Origin: SVQP01 sp045594705
Lineage (GTDB): Bacteria > Bacillota > Clostridia > Oscillospirales > CAG-272
Reading direction: 5' to 3'
Length of the DNA stretch: 58,656 nt
Assembly (NCBI GenBank): GCA_045594705.1
Contig: JAZNZB010000001.1
Span: 1 to 58,656 of the forward strand
A program made the translations under genes and the position numbers. Within the stretch, counting starts at the first letter, position 1. Each line of letters opens with the position of its first letter. Positions 32,261 to 40,541 of this stretch are shown piece by piece. A model generated the notes under the pieces. The model was not told the DNA's origin. It ran no database searches and saw nothing but the letters and a program-made list of their open reading frames with translations.

Positions 32261-33400
32261 ATGAACGTATTGATGACCGGAGGCGGTACGGCAGGGCATG
32301 TAAACCCTGCCATCGCCATAGCTGACACGATCAAAAAGAAATATCCCGAGGCACACATCGCTTTTGCCGCATCTACCGAACGCTCGGATAAGGCAAAGGA
32401 GCTTTTGTCGCGCACACTGTACGAGGAGTTTTACAGCATCGATATCTGCGGCATGCGCTCACCCGTATTCCATCCCGGAAACGTGCGTACTGCTTGTCTG
32501 ATGGCTAAATCGCAGATGCAAGCCAAAAAGCTGATCACGAAATTCAAGCCTGACATCATCATAGGCACGGGCGGCTATGCAAGCTGGCCCTTACTTGCTG
32601 CAGGATCGCGCATGGGTGTGCCTACGTTGGTACACGAATCCAACGCGTTACCCGGAAAGGCATTGATGCAGGTGCGTGGCAAGGTTGACCGAATCTTAGT
32701 CAATTTCCCCGAGGCGGCAGAGCTGTTCGGGCAGCCCGACAAGACAAGTGTGGTCGGCAATCCCTTACTGCACGGCTTTCATGCATGCGATCGCGCGGAG
32801 GCAAGAAGAAAGATCGACGCGGATGGGAAATATCGCTATATGGTCTTGGCCTTTGGCGGCAGCAGAGGTGCCATGATGGTCAACCGCTACGTCTTTGAAA
32901 TGATCGAGAGTATGGCTAAGGCTCATCCCGACGTGCTCTTCGTGACTGCAACGGGCAAGGACTATTACGAGGAATACAAGGAAAAATATACTAAGGCAGG
33001 GCTTTATAAGCTATCCAACGTGCGCGTTTCGGAATACATTTACGACATGCCCGTGCAAATGGCTGCAGCGGATATCGTCATTTCCCGCGCAGGTGCGATG
33101 ACGGTCTCCGAGCTTGCGCTGATGGGTAAGGCGGCTATTCTGATCCCGTCTCCCAACGTGGCAAACGATCACCAGTATAAGAATGCCAAGGCGCTTGGAG
33201 ACGCGGGCGCAGCCTTGTATGCACGTGAGAGCGAGTTTGCGGACGGTGGACTGGAGAGCCGTGTGGAGGAGCTGCTTGCAAGCGAGCGCAAGAGAGCAGA
33301 GATGAAGGAACGCATTGCAGCCTTTGCTTGCACAGATGCGAATGCCAGAATTCTTGACGAGATCGAGCAGCTGCTTGACAAAAAGAGGACTTTGGCATGA
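32261..33400 (+). CDS. murG: Lipid II synthase MurG
   Basis: A 379-residue GT28 glycosyltransferase that adds GlcNAc to lipid I at the inner membrane face. The N-terminus TGGGTAGHVNPA (6-17) is the glycine-rich lipid-binding loop. IIGTGGYASWPLL is the second G loop. LAFGGSRGAMMVN and ISRAGAMTVSEL (about 276-287) are the donor-side motifs. The start at 32261 follows GGAGAGAG; the in-frame extension to 32180 lies within ftsW and is rejected. Stop overlaps ftsQ in ATGA. Confidence 0.97.
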   Translation: MNVLMTGGGTAGHVNPAIAIADTIKKKYPEAHIAFAASTERSDKAKELLSRTLYEEFYSIDICGMRSPVFHPGNVRTACLMAKSQMQAKKLITKFKPDIIIGTGGYASWPLLAAGSRMGVPTLVHESNALPGKALMQVRGKVDRILVNFPEAAELFGQPDKTSVVGNPLLHGFHACDRAEARRKIDADGKYRYMVLAFGGSRGAMMVNRYVFEMIESMAKAHPDVLFVTATGKDYYEEYKEKYTKAGLYKLSNVRVSEYIYDMPVQMAAADIVISRAGAMTVSELALMGKAAILIPSPNVANDHQYKNAKALGDAGAALYARESEFADGGLESRVEELLASERKRAEMKERIAAFACTDANARILDEIEQLLDKKRTLA

Positions 33401-34308
33401 AGGAAGCACTGCAAAAATTCAGGGACGCTTTACTTGAAAAGATCCCTCGGAAAAATTATTCGCCCGAGCAAAAAAGGGCGATCACACGAAAAACGGCTGT
33501 GGTTGGTCTGGTGATTGGCTCGCTGATCTTTGTTTTATTGGTGATAGCACTGTTTCCCGTTCTTGGTGTGCAGATCGATGCCAATCAGTCGCATTATACG
33601 GACGAGGAGATCATGGATGTGCTGGACAAGTCTGCATGGACGCCGCTTTTGACGTTGCTGCCGCACAGGGCAGAGCAACGGCTGCTTGACAATCTCTTGT
33701 ATCTGGAGAGCGCAGAGGTGAAGTATGAATTTCCCGCAACGCTGCGTATCTCTGTCAAGGAGCAATCTCCCTTGTATTATTTTTATTACGATACGCAGAT
33801 CGGCGGTAAGAGTCACACCGGATGGCTTGCTGTCGGACCTGATCTTCGCGTGGTGGATGCTGCCAGAGACGGACAGAGCTTTGCCGATCGGGGCTTGACC
33901 AAGCTTGCACTTCCTGCACCGGTGCTGGATGAAACAGAGCCGGGCAGAGCCAGTAAGCTGCGCTTTACGCGCGAGGAGGATACCGACCAAGGAGACAAGA
34001 CCGAGCAGGATTTTGCTTACGTTTCCGAATTCCTTTCCTACCTGGAGGCATCCTCGCTGGCAGAGCGACTGACCTTGGTGGATCTGCGCGAGAAATTTGA
34101 CGTCAGAGTCACACTGGATAGCCAATACCGTATTGATTTTGGCAGAGTCCGCGATGAGCAGGACTTTGCGCAAAAGCTTGCCTTGGCCGAGCAGATCCTT
34201 GCAAGCGGGCAGATCGATCCCGATCAGAAGTACGTGATTTTGCTGGGCGGTGAGCAGTTCTCAATGTATCCGGCAGGGGATAGAGACCTCGATGTGCCCA
34301 CCGAGTGA
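33397..34308 (+). CDS. ftsQ: Cell division protein FtsQ/DivIB
   Basis: A 303-residue bitopic protein. A basic cytoplasmic N-terminus (about 1-38) is followed by a membrane helix (about 39-60) and a POTRA domain whose first strand is here LGVQIDANQSHYTDEEIMDVL. The rest forms the FtsQ beta domain with the ESAEVKYEFPATLRISVKE pattern. It stabilises the FtsL-FtsB complex at the septum. ATG overlaps the murG stop by four bases. Confidence 0.88.
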   Translation: MKEALQKFRDALLEKIPRKNYSPEQKRAITRKTAVVGLVIGSLIFVLLVIALFPVLGVQIDANQSHYTDEEIMDVLDKSAWTPLLTLLPHRAEQRLLDNLLYLESAEVKYEFPATLRISVKEQSPLYYFYYDTQIGGKSHTGWLAVGPDLRVVDAARDGQSFADRGLTKLALPAPVLDETEPGRASKLRFTREEDTDQGDKTEQDFAYVSEFLSYLEASSLAERLTLVDLREKFDVRVTLDSQYRIDFGRVRDEQDFAQKLALAEQILASGQIDPDQKYVILLGGEQFSMYPAGDRDLDVPTE

Positions 34309-34391
34309 TGTCGTATGACATTGTCGCAGCGGAATGTCGCACAAAATTGTGAATTTTTCATAAATTTTTGCAATTATTTTTGCGAAACCTC

Positions 34392-34420
34392 TTGAATTAT
34401 TTGAGAGTTTGTTATATTAT
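34392..34420 (+). promoter_or_regulatory. Probable promoter of ftsZ
   Basis: TTGAAT (34392-34397), 17-base spacer, TATTAT (34415-34420) within an AT-rich 218-base gap. The leader to the ATG is about 100 bases. Confidence 0.5.
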
Positions 34421-34526
34421 ATATATAAAGCATATGTTGGGCTGATTTTGCCCGCAAAACACAAGGTGTTGTGCTTTAGGTGTAAAAATAAAAATTCTGA
34501 TTTATAAATTTCGGGAGGGCAACAAA

Positions 34527-35633
34527 ATGACTTTTGAACATGACGATACCTATGATTGTGGTGTCAATATTAAGGTGATCGGTGTAGGCGGCGGCGGAAA
34601 TAACGCTGTCAACAGAATGATCAGCAGCCACATCCGCGGCGTTGAATTCGTGTCCATTAACACTGACAGACAGGCACTTCGCAGATCCGAGGCAGCTACC
34701 GTGCTCGTGATCGGTGAAAAGCTGACCAAGGGCTTTGGTGCAGGCTCCAATCCTCAGATCGGTGCACGCGCAGCAGAGGAATCCCTGGATGATATCAAGA
34801 AGTTCCTGCAGGGTACCGATATGGTATTCGTAACCGCAGGTATGGGCGGCGGCACCGGTACCGGCGCAGCTCCCGTTGTGGCACGTGTTGCACAGGAGAT
34901 GGATATTCTGACCATCGGTATCGTAACCAAGCCCTTCGCATTTGAGGGTGCACGCAGAGCAGCGCAGGCTGACGCGGGTATTGCAGAGCTGAGCCAGTAC
35001 GTAGACTCTCTGATCGTGATCCCCAACGAAAAGCTCAAGCAGGTAACCGACACCAGAATCACTCTGGCTAACGCATTTGAGATTGCAGATAACGTGCTGC
35101 ACCGCGGCGTTAAGAGCGTATCCGACCTGGTTAACGAATCCCTGTTCATCAACCTGGACTTTGCTGACGTCACTTCTGTTATGAAGGGCGCAGGCTATGC
35201 ACATATGGGTATCGGTTCTGCAACCGGTAAGGATAAGGCAGAGCAGGCAGCTCGCGCTGCTATCTCCAGCCCGCTGCTCGAGTCCTCGATCAAGGGCGCA
35301 CGTGGCGTTCTGATCAGCATCATGGTATCTCCTGACGTAGGTCTGGAGGACGTGGATCTGGCTTCCACCATGATCGCAAACGAGGCTCATCCCGATGCAA
35401 GCGTGATTTGGGGCGTAGGCTTTGACCCTGAGCTGGAGGACGAGATGAGAATCACCATCATCGCAACCGGCTTTGACAAGAAGGACGATAACCAGAATCC
35501 CGGTAAGGTTGCACTGCAGCCCAAGAGCGAGCCCGCAAAGGCAATTCCCGTAAAGGAAGATGCTAAGGCAAGCTCCGCTGACGACGATCTGGACGACATG
35601 CTGTCCATGTTCAAGCAGGGCACCAGAAAGTAA
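34527..35633 (+). CDS. ftsZ: Cell division GTPase FtsZ
   Basis: A 368-residue tubulin-like GTPase forming the Z ring. GVGGGGNNAVNRM (about 17-29), the tubulin signature GMGGGTGTGAAPV (about 106-118) and the T7 loop NLDFADV (about 209-215) are intact. Codons are strongly biased (AAG, CTG, GCA, GTA), as for an abundant protein. The C-terminus is odd: a linker of about 35 residues leads to DDMLSMFKQGTRK in place of the usual IPxFL-type anchor peptide. No ftsA lies nearby. Start with GGGAGGG. Confidence 0.97.
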   Translation: MTFEHDDTYDCGVNIKVIGVGGGGNNAVNRMISSHIRGVEFVSINTDRQALRRSEAATVLVIGEKLTKGFGAGSNPQIGARAAEESLDDIKKFLQGTDMVFVTAGMGGGTGTGAAPVVARVAQEMDILTIGIVTKPFAFEGARRAAQADAGIAELSQYVDSLIVIPNEKLKQVTDTRITLANAFEIADNVLHRGVKSVSDLVNESLFINLDFADVTSVMKGAGYAHMGIGSATGKDKAEQAARAAISSPLLESSIKGARGVLISIMVSPDVGLEDVDLASTMIANEAHPDASVIWGVGFDPELEDEMRITIIATGFDKKDDNQNPGKVALQPKSEPAKAIPVKEDAKASSADDDLDDMLSMFKQGTRK

Positions 35634-35648
35634 TTCAAGAAAAATCAA

Positions 35649-35679
35649 AGGCCTCCTGCCATGGCGGGAGGCCTTTTTC
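35649..35679 (+). terminator. Terminator of ftsZ
   Basis: Arms AGGCCTCC (35649-35656) and GGAGGCCT (35667-35674), then Ts. It closes the division cluster. Confidence 0.9.
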
Positions 35680-35709
35680 TTGACAAGCCTTTGGACAGTG
35701 TGATATAAT
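35680..35709 (+). promoter_or_regulatory. Promoter of the small hypothetical gene after ftsZ
   Basis: TTGACA (35680-35685), 18-base spacer, TATAAT (35704-35709), starting within the tail of the ftsZ terminator. Confidence 0.75.
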
Positions 35710-35741
35710 AGCTTGCAAAAGATTCAAAAAGGAGTGTGCGT

Positions 35742-36098
35742 ATGTGCTTGAGTAAGAAAACCCGAATTCGGAAATATCTGGAGCAAAGAGCGCAGGACAT
35801 GGGCGCATTTGACCTTCTCCTTGCAGATTATCTGGACGGCAGCATGCTGCAAAAGCTGAAATCGCTGGGCATTGCAAGGCCTGAGATCTTTGTGGACTTT
35901 CACAAGCACCTCAAATGCATTGGCATACAAGGCCTGTACGGTCCGTATTTTGCAGACGTGCAGATCTATCCCGACCAATTCGGGCTGGCTTTTTCCTTGG
36001 ACGAGGCGGACGAGGACGTGCTGTATCCTTTGCAAAGCAGGGAACAGGTCTATCTTGCACTTTCGAATGCACTTCGGGCGCTGTCTGAAAAAGAGTAG
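35742..36098 (+). CDS. Hypothetical small soluble protein
   Basis: A 118-residue acidic/mixed protein without signal or membrane helix; family not recognised. Predicted helices at the N-terminus (KKTRIRKYLEQRAQ), then QIYPDQFGLAFSLDEADED. Start at 35742 has AAGGAG seven bases upstream and a near-consensus promoter, so it is a real single-gene unit between ftsZ and a repeat block. Confidence 0.7.
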   Translation: MCLSKKTRIRKYLEQRAQDMGAFDLLLADYLDGSMLQKLKSLGIARPEIFVDFHKHLKCIGIQGLYGPYFADVQIYPDQFGLAFSLDEADEDVLYPLQSREQVYLALSNALRALSEKE

Positions 36099-36177
36099 GG
36101 GGCTTTGACATGAAACGAATATACCTGTACGGAAGAAGCGTACGAAAATTGTAAGCAGCGAACATCCGGGATGCGAG

Positions 36178-36361
36178 ATCCGTCCGTCTGTAGGGTGCGA
36201 CGTCCTCGACGCATCGTTTTTTCGCATTGTAGGGACCGGCGTCCTCGACGGTCCATGATGTGCGGGATAATATTGGATCGGACCGCCCGGGAGGTCGGTC
36301 CCTACAAAATGTTGTTGCAGGGCGGTGCGTCGAGGACGTCGCACCCTACAGATGGACGGAT
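36178..36361. repeat. Nested inverted-repeat element with constant-loop hairpins
   Basis: Outer arms 36178-36213 and 36326-36361 are 36 bp long with one mismatch. Each arm contains a hairpin whose stem TGCG/CGCA flanks the 10-base loop ACGTCCTCGA. Inside lies another element bounded by TTGTAGGGACC and GGTCCCTACAA (36228-36307), with stem 36233-36238/36249-36254 around GCGTCCTCGA. One element seems to have inserted into another. The gap 36099-36436 holds this and the murE-paralogue terminator. Confidence 0.8.
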
Positions 36362-36396
36362 AACGTATCCGCAGGGCGAAGTGCCTTTCATATGAG

Positions 36397-36432
36397 AAAA
36401 TAAAACAGGGACTGCTTTTTCGCAGTCCCTGT
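36397..36432 (-). terminator. Terminator of the murE-paralogue operon
   Basis: Perfect 11-bp arms (36405-36415 and 36422-36432), with a T-rich tract on the minus strand beyond 36404. It lies five bases past the stop codon. Confidence 0.85.
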
Positions 36433-36436
36433 GCGT

Positions 36437-37930
36437 TTACAGCATCTTATCCGCTTCCATCAAAATTTCTCTTTCCGAGAAGGGCAGGTATTTGCCGCGC
36501 ACGTACTGGTAGGCTTCGTGGCCCTTGCCCGCCAGCACGATCATGTCGCCCTTTTGGGCAATCTTGACTGCATAGGAGATCGCCTCGGCACGGTCGGGGA
36601 TAGAGACATAGCGATCGTGCGTAAAGGCGGCTGCAATGTCCGCGATGATCTGATCGGGGGATTCGTTGCCGGGGTTGTCCGAGGTCAGGATCGAGAGATC
36701 GCAAAGCTCGCTTGCCACCGCACCAAGCTCCAAGCGACGCATCTGCGTGCGGTCGCCCACAGAGCCAAACAGACAGATCAGACGTTTCGGCTTGTAAGCG
36801 CGCAGTGCACTCAGCACGGCACGCAGGGAAGCTCCGTTGTGCGCGTAGTCGATGATAAAGGTAGAATCGGGGCGGCCGGGCAGAAATACAGGCTCAAAGC
36901 GGCCTTTGACGCGTACGTGGCCAAGAGCGGCGACGCTGTCTTCAAGCGGGATCCCAAGCTTGTCGCAAACCGCCAGTGCGCACAATGCGTTATAGACGCT
37001 GTAATCTCCCGGAAAGGGGATCTGTACGGGCAGGGTAAGGCCTTGGGGGGTATGGCACGTAAACGCCGTGCCGGGTACGCGATGGCAGATCTCGGCTTTG
37101 ATCTCAGAGCCGCGCCATGCGCACGATCTGCCCTTGCCAAAGGTGGTCACGGGCGCACTTGCGTCCTTTAGCATATGTGCCGCCTCCGGGTCGTCCGCGT
37201 TGCACAGAATATGCTTAATGCCGGGGAAGGAAAAGAGCATTTTTTTGCATGCCTTGTATTCCTCCATGTCGGCGTGCTCCACGCCGCCGATGTGATCGGG
37301 ATAGAGATTGGTAAAGATGCAGGTGTCAAAGCGGATGCCGTGTACGCGGTGCAGCTTGAGCGCCTGCGAGGATACCTCCATGACCACGTATCGGACGCCG
37401 CATTCCACCATCTGCGCCATATATTCGTGCAGGTCCAAGCTCTCGGGCGTGGAATTGACCGTGGCGTAGTGTCTGCCGCCAAAATCAATGCCGTTTGTGC
37501 CTATGTAGGCCGAGGGAATGGCCAGCGATTCCAGTATGCTGTGGATCATCAGCGCGGTGGTGGTTTTGCCCTTGGTGCCCGTGATACCGATTATGTGCAG
37601 CTTGTCCGCAGGGTGATCGTAAATGGCGGCTGCTAACGCGGCAAGAGCCTTGCGCGTGTCGGGACAGCAAACGACGCAAGCATCGTCAGGCAAATCCAAG
37701 GGATGCTCTGCCAAAAAGACGCGCGCACCGCCCGAATACGCTGCCATGGCGTAGTTGTGTCCGTCACTGACGTAGCCGCGGATACAAACGAACAAACAAT
37801 CAGGGCCTGCCTTGCGTGAGTCATGGCAAATATAAGAGACATCCGCATCGGGAACGGGATAGGGCTTGATATAGGTCAGAGACACACCGTTGACGGTCGG
37901 AATTTGATTGAGCAACTTGATGAGATTCAT
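36437..37930 (-). CDS. Second MurE-type ligase with DNPG specificity motif
   Basis: A 497-residue Mur ligase clearly of the MurE type: CHDSRKAGPDCLFVCIRG (about 35-52), P loop GTKGKTTT (118-125), VNSTPESLDLH substrate loop, YPDHIGG, and DYAHNGASL. The position that reads DNPR in meso-DAP enzymes reads DNPG (418-421), followed by NESP. The lysine-adding S. aureus enzyme reads DNPANDDP, which is similar. It may therefore add an amino acid other than meso-DAP, or serve a pathway outside the main wall. Start overlaps the upstream small gene in ATGA, implying coupling. The division-cluster MurE at 26907 is a separate, divergent copy. Confidence 0.85.
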   Translation of the reverse strand: MNLIKLLNQIPTVNGVSLTYIKPYPVPDADVSYICHDSRKAGPDCLFVCIRGYVSDGHNYAMAAYSGGARVFLAEHPLDLPDDACVVCCPDTRKALAALAAAIYDHPADKLHIIGITGTKGKTTTALMIHSILESLAIPSAYIGTNGIDFGGRHYATVNSTPESLDLHEYMAQMVECGVRYVVMEVSSQALKLHRVHGIRFDTCIFTNLYPDHIGGVEHADMEEYKACKKMLFSFPGIKHILCNADDPEAAHMLKDASAPVTTFGKGRSCAWRGSEIKAEICHRVPGTAFTCHTPQGLTLPVQIPFPGDYSVYNALCALAVCDKLGIPLEDSVAALGHVRVKGRFEPVFLPGRPDSTFIIDYAHNGASLRAVLSALRAYKPKRLICLFGSVGDRTQMRRLELGAVASELCDLSILTSDNPGNESPDQIIADIAAAFTHDRYVSIPDRAEAISYAVKIAQKGDMIVLAGKGHEAYQYVRGKYLPFSEREILMEADKML

Positions 37931-38316
37931 ACGGGCAGCTCCTCCTTGGAGAGATAGGGCAGTGCATCTTTTTGCAGCTGCTCGGGCTGCAGGATGACGT
38001 AATAAGGCTCAAGCTCGCGGGCGTGCGCCAAGCAAAAGGCTCTGTATTGGTCGGAGCAGGGGATCAGACAAAAGAGCAGATCGGGGTATTCCTCGGAAAA
38101 GATGCGCAGATCCTCCAAAAGAAGCTCCCCTTGCAGATAATCGGGCGTGCGCACCACGCGCACGTAAGAGAGCAGATAAGTGAAAATCGAGGGGTGGGCG
38201 CAATAGATGTGCGAGATTACGCCATAGCGGCGGTAAAGCCTGCGTGCAATCGCGGTGGCTTGTGGGCCGTCGCCTAAAATGACGGGCACCATCACGCGGT
38301 TCAGCTGTTCCTTCAT
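37927..38316 (-). CDS. Stand-alone pre-ATP-grasp-like domain protein
   Basis: A 129-residue protein. VPVILGDGPQATAIARRLYRRYG (residues about 8-30) and the following alternating strands and helices resemble the N-terminal (pre-ATP-grasp) domain of carboxylate-amine ligases such as the D-aspartate ligase group. The ATP-grasp catalytic part is absent. There is no frameshift sign: the frame ends at TGA inside the next start. It is a truncation that has become, or always was, a separate partner of the MurE paralogue. Start at 38316 with GAGGAGGA; longer frames cross the promoter. Confidence 0.6.
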   Translation of the reverse strand: MKEQLNRVMVPVILGDGPQATAIARRLYRRYGVISHIYCAHPSIFTYLLSYVRVVRTPDYLQGELLLEDLRIFSEEYPDLLFCLIPCSDQYRAFCLAHARELEPYYVILQPEQLQKDALPYLSKEELPV

Positions 38317-38349
38317 ATGCGTCCTCCTCTCTTTTCCATACTCCCATTC

Positions 38350-38378
38350 ATTATACCATAAAACTTGTGTCTTGTCAC
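38350..38378 (-). promoter_or_regulatory. Promoter of the pre-ATP-grasp / murE-paralogue operon
   Basis: Minus-strand GTGACA (38373-38378), 17-base spacer, TATAAT (38350-38355). Confidence 0.75.
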
Positions 38379-38417
38379 GCAAAGGAGCAATATTTTGCAA
38401 ATAATTTTTCCACACTC

Positions 38418-38446
38418 TTGCAAAAGCTCCGGCAATCCGTTATAAT
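38418..38446 (+). promoter_or_regulatory. Promoter of the GNAT gene
   Basis: TTGCAA (38418-38423), 17-base spacer, TATAAT (38441-38446), divergent from the previous promoter. Confidence 0.75.
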
Positions 38447-38476
38447 GGGGATATGAAGACCAAAGGAGCAATATCC

Positions 38477-39061
38477 ATGAAGAAGGAAAGCATATACCGT
38501 ATCTTTTCAAAAATCCCCACGCTTCAGACCGAGCGGCTGATCTTGCGCAAGATGCTGGTCTCGGACAAGGAGGATATTTACGCCTATTCCTGTCGAGAGG
38601 ACGTGACCGAGTTTCTGACCTGGGCGCCGCACACGAGCGTGGCGTACACGCAGGATTATCTGCGCTATATCGGGCAGAGATACAGCGTGGGCGACTATTT
38701 CGATTGGGCCGTGGTGGAAAAGGAAAGCGGCAGAGTGATCGGCTCTTGCGGCTTTACGCGCTTTGATTACCCCAACGACGCAGGCGAGATTGGATACGTG
38801 TTCCATCCCGACTACTGTGGCAAGGGGTATGCGACCGAGGCGGTCGCCGAGGTGGTTCGCTTTGGCTTTGTCGCGCTCAAATTGCACCGTATCGAGGCAA
38901 GGTACTTAAAGGGCAACGATCGCTCCTGCAGACTCATGGAGCGCTTGGGCATGAAATTTGAGGGCGAAAGACGCGAGGCTATGCTGGTCAAGGGCGCGTA
39001 TCGCACCGTGGGTACGTATTCCATGCTTGCAAGTGAGTTTGCGAGAAATCGCGCGGAATAA
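38477..39061 (+). CDS. GNAT N-acetyltransferase, RimJ/RimL type
   Basis: A 194-residue acetyl-CoA-dependent acetyltransferase. TERLILRKM at the start and the acetyl-CoA loop YCGKGYATEA (about 115-124), followed by LHRIEARYLKGNDRSCRLMERLGM, are typical of the Acetyltransf_3 group that modifies ribosomal proteins or small molecules. Substrate unknown. The start at 38477 has AAAGGAG eight bases upstream, better than the ATG at 38453. Confidence 0.88.
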   Translation: MKKESIYRIFSKIPTLQTERLILRKMLVSDKEDIYAYSCREDVTEFLTWAPHTSVAYTQDYLRYIGQRYSVGDYFDWAVVEKESGRVIGSCGFTRFDYPNDAGEIGYVFHPDYCGKGYATEAVAEVVRFGFVALKLHRIEARYLKGNDRSCRLMERLGMKFEGERREAMLVKGAYRTVGTYSMLASEFARNRAE

Positions 39062-39130
39062 TGAGTGCGGAATGAATACAATGCAAACATGAAGAGATCC
39101 CTTTGCGTGACGCGTTTTCACCGATTGCAG

Positions 39131-39152
39131 GGGACGGCGCCCTCGACGTCCC
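39131..39152 (+). repeat. Constant-loop hairpin, single copy
   Basis: Stem GGGACG (39131-39136) and CGTCCC (39147-39152) around the loop GCGCCCTCGA, preceded by TTGCAGG. Same design as the hairpins in 36178-36361, but with a different stem. Confidence 0.7.
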
Positions 39153-39237
39153 GTCAGGCGTGAATTCAATAATAATTGGTCATGCATCCGAGCAATCGTT
39201 CCCGGTGTTGCCGGCACTGCAGGGATAGTTAGTATAA

Positions 39238-39266
39238 ATGCCCGCCGCGCTTGCGGTGGGTATTTT
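39238..39266 (+). terminator. Possible terminator hairpin
   Basis: Stem ATGCCCGCCGC with GCGGTGGGTAT (two G-U pairs) and a short T tail, 177 bases after the GNAT stop. The rest of the 39062-39677 gap is repeats and the murR promoter. Confidence 0.55.
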
Positions 39267-39288
39267 CTGTTGCACTGAGAAAACCATC

Positions 39289-39405
39289 TCCGTTCTTTTT
39301 TTGAGCAAGTAGCCGCAAAAAAATGAACCAGTAATTCGCTGCGCGAATTGAAACGGCGTAAGAGAGGTTTCGCCTCTGCGGAGGCGACGAGGGCTGCGCC
39401 GGTTA
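39289..39405. repeat. Second copy of the CCGTTCTTTTTT dispersed repeat
   Basis: The block starting CCGTTCTTTTTTTGAGCAAG and running through CGCTGCGCGAATTGAAACGG to CTGCGGAGGCGACGAGGGC matches, with gaps, the inverse of about 19680-19801. A perfect 12-bp hairpin follows (39413-39424 with 39430-39441). Confidence 0.65.
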
Positions 39406-39597
39406 ACTTTTGGATGCTGAATTTTGCCGAAATTCAGCATCAGGTGGCGTCAAAAACACTTGAAAATACAACAATATTCACACGCCACCATGCCTTTCTG
39501 AAAAAGGCGGGCGAAAACTTTTTTTGAGATGTGGCACCAATATTAGATTTGTGAAATGATAAAATGCAATTTTACGCCCAAAGACTTGCAAAAACCC

Positions 39598-39626
39598 TTG
39601 ACACCCCAAAAGAATGGGTGTATAAT
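39598..39626 (+). promoter_or_regulatory. Promoter of the murR-baiN-cmk-plsC-ispH operon
   Basis: TTGACA (39598-39603), 17-base spacer, TATAAT (39621-39626): full consensus. Confidence 0.88.
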
Positions 39627-39677
39627 TAAAGTTGGCGTGCTTTGGGCACAATCTTGATGGCAGAAAGGGAATCTGTT

Positions 39678-40541
39678 ATGAAAAGAGACATTTTAAGACT
39701 TCTTGAAGAGAATATGACCGGCTTTTCCAAGGGGCAAAAGCTGATCGCAAAATATATTTTGCAGGAATATGACAAGGCGGCTTACATGACCGCCTCCAAG
39801 CTTGGACAGGCGGTAGGCGTTTCGGAGTCCACCGTCGTGCGCTTTGTCATTGAGCTTGGATACGAGGGCTATCCCGAGTTCCAGAAGTCGCTGCAGGAGC
39901 TGATCCGCACTAAGCTGACCTCCTTCCAGCGTATCGAGGTCACCAACAACCTGATCGGTAAGGGTGATGTACTCTCCAAGGTGCTGGAATCGGATGCGGA
40001 AAAGATCCGCAAAACGTTGGAGGGCATTGACCGCGAGGCGTTTGACGCTGCAGTGAACAGCATCGTGAACGCCAAGAGCATTTATATTCTGGGTGTGCGC
40101 TCCTCGTCCTCGCTGGCATCCTTTCTGGATCACAGCCTGCGCATGATCTTTGATAACGTGCGCCGCGTGCAGACCGCTTCGGGTGCTGAGGTGTTTGAGC
40201 AGATGCTGGGCGTGGGAGAGGGTGACGTTGTTATCGCCATCAGCTTTCCCAGATACTCCAAGAGAATTATCAAGGCAACCGAGTATGCGCACAAGAGCGG
40301 TGCGGACGTGATCTGTCTGACCGACAGCGTGGAATCCCCGCTTGCCGCAAGTGCGGATCAGCTGCTGGTTGCACAGAGCGACATGGCGTCCTTTGTGGAT
40401 TCGCTGGTCGCTCCCCTGAGCGTGATCAACGCGCTTGTCGTAGCCGTTTCCCGCGTTTGCCAGGAGCAGGTGACCGAGAGACTGCGCCACCTTGAGGTGC
40501 TGTGGGACGAATACGACATTTACGATAAGACCCAGCAGTAA
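39678..40541 (+). CDS. MurR/RpiR family transcriptional regulator
   Basis: A 287-residue regulator: N-terminal RpiR helix-turn-helix (about 1-77, with ASKLGQAVGVSESTVVRFVIELGYEGYPEFQ) and a SIS sugar-phosphate-binding domain (about 115-245, with ILGVRSSSSLASFLDH and VVIAISFPRYSKR). Such proteins sense sugar phosphates, commonly amino-sugar phosphates. The start at 39678 follows AAAGGGA; upstream frame residues are less likely. First gene of a run of five closely packed genes, so it may control that operon. Confidence 0.9.
   Translation: MKRDILRLLEENMTGFSKGQKLIAKYILQEYDKAAYMTASKLGQAVGVSESTVVRFVIELGYEGYPEFQKSLQELIRTKLTSFQRIEVTNNLIGKGDVLSKVLESDAEKIRKTLEGIDREAFDAAVNSIVNAKSIYILGVRSSSSLASFLDHSLRMIFDNVRRVQTASGAEVFEQMLGVGEGDVVIAISFPRYSKRIIKATEYAHKSGADVICLTDSVESPLAASADQLLVAQSDMASFVDSLVAPLSVINALVVAVSRVCQEQVTERLRHLEVLWDEYDIYDKTQQ

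Noticed and set aside
36111..36155. A 14-codon frame (MKRIYLYGRS...)
   Set aside because: Too short, with no convincing ribosome site or homology, and it abuts a repeat block.
36190..36230. tRNA or other stable RNA
   Set aside because: The base-paired pattern is a simple repeated hairpin; no cloverleaf, T-loop (GTTCGAAT-like) or CCA-type end is present. No tRNA was found anywhere in the window by eye.
39413..39441. Terminator of a gene just upstream
   Set aside because: The perfect 12-bp hairpin has no T run and no gene ends nearby; it is more likely part of the repeat cluster.
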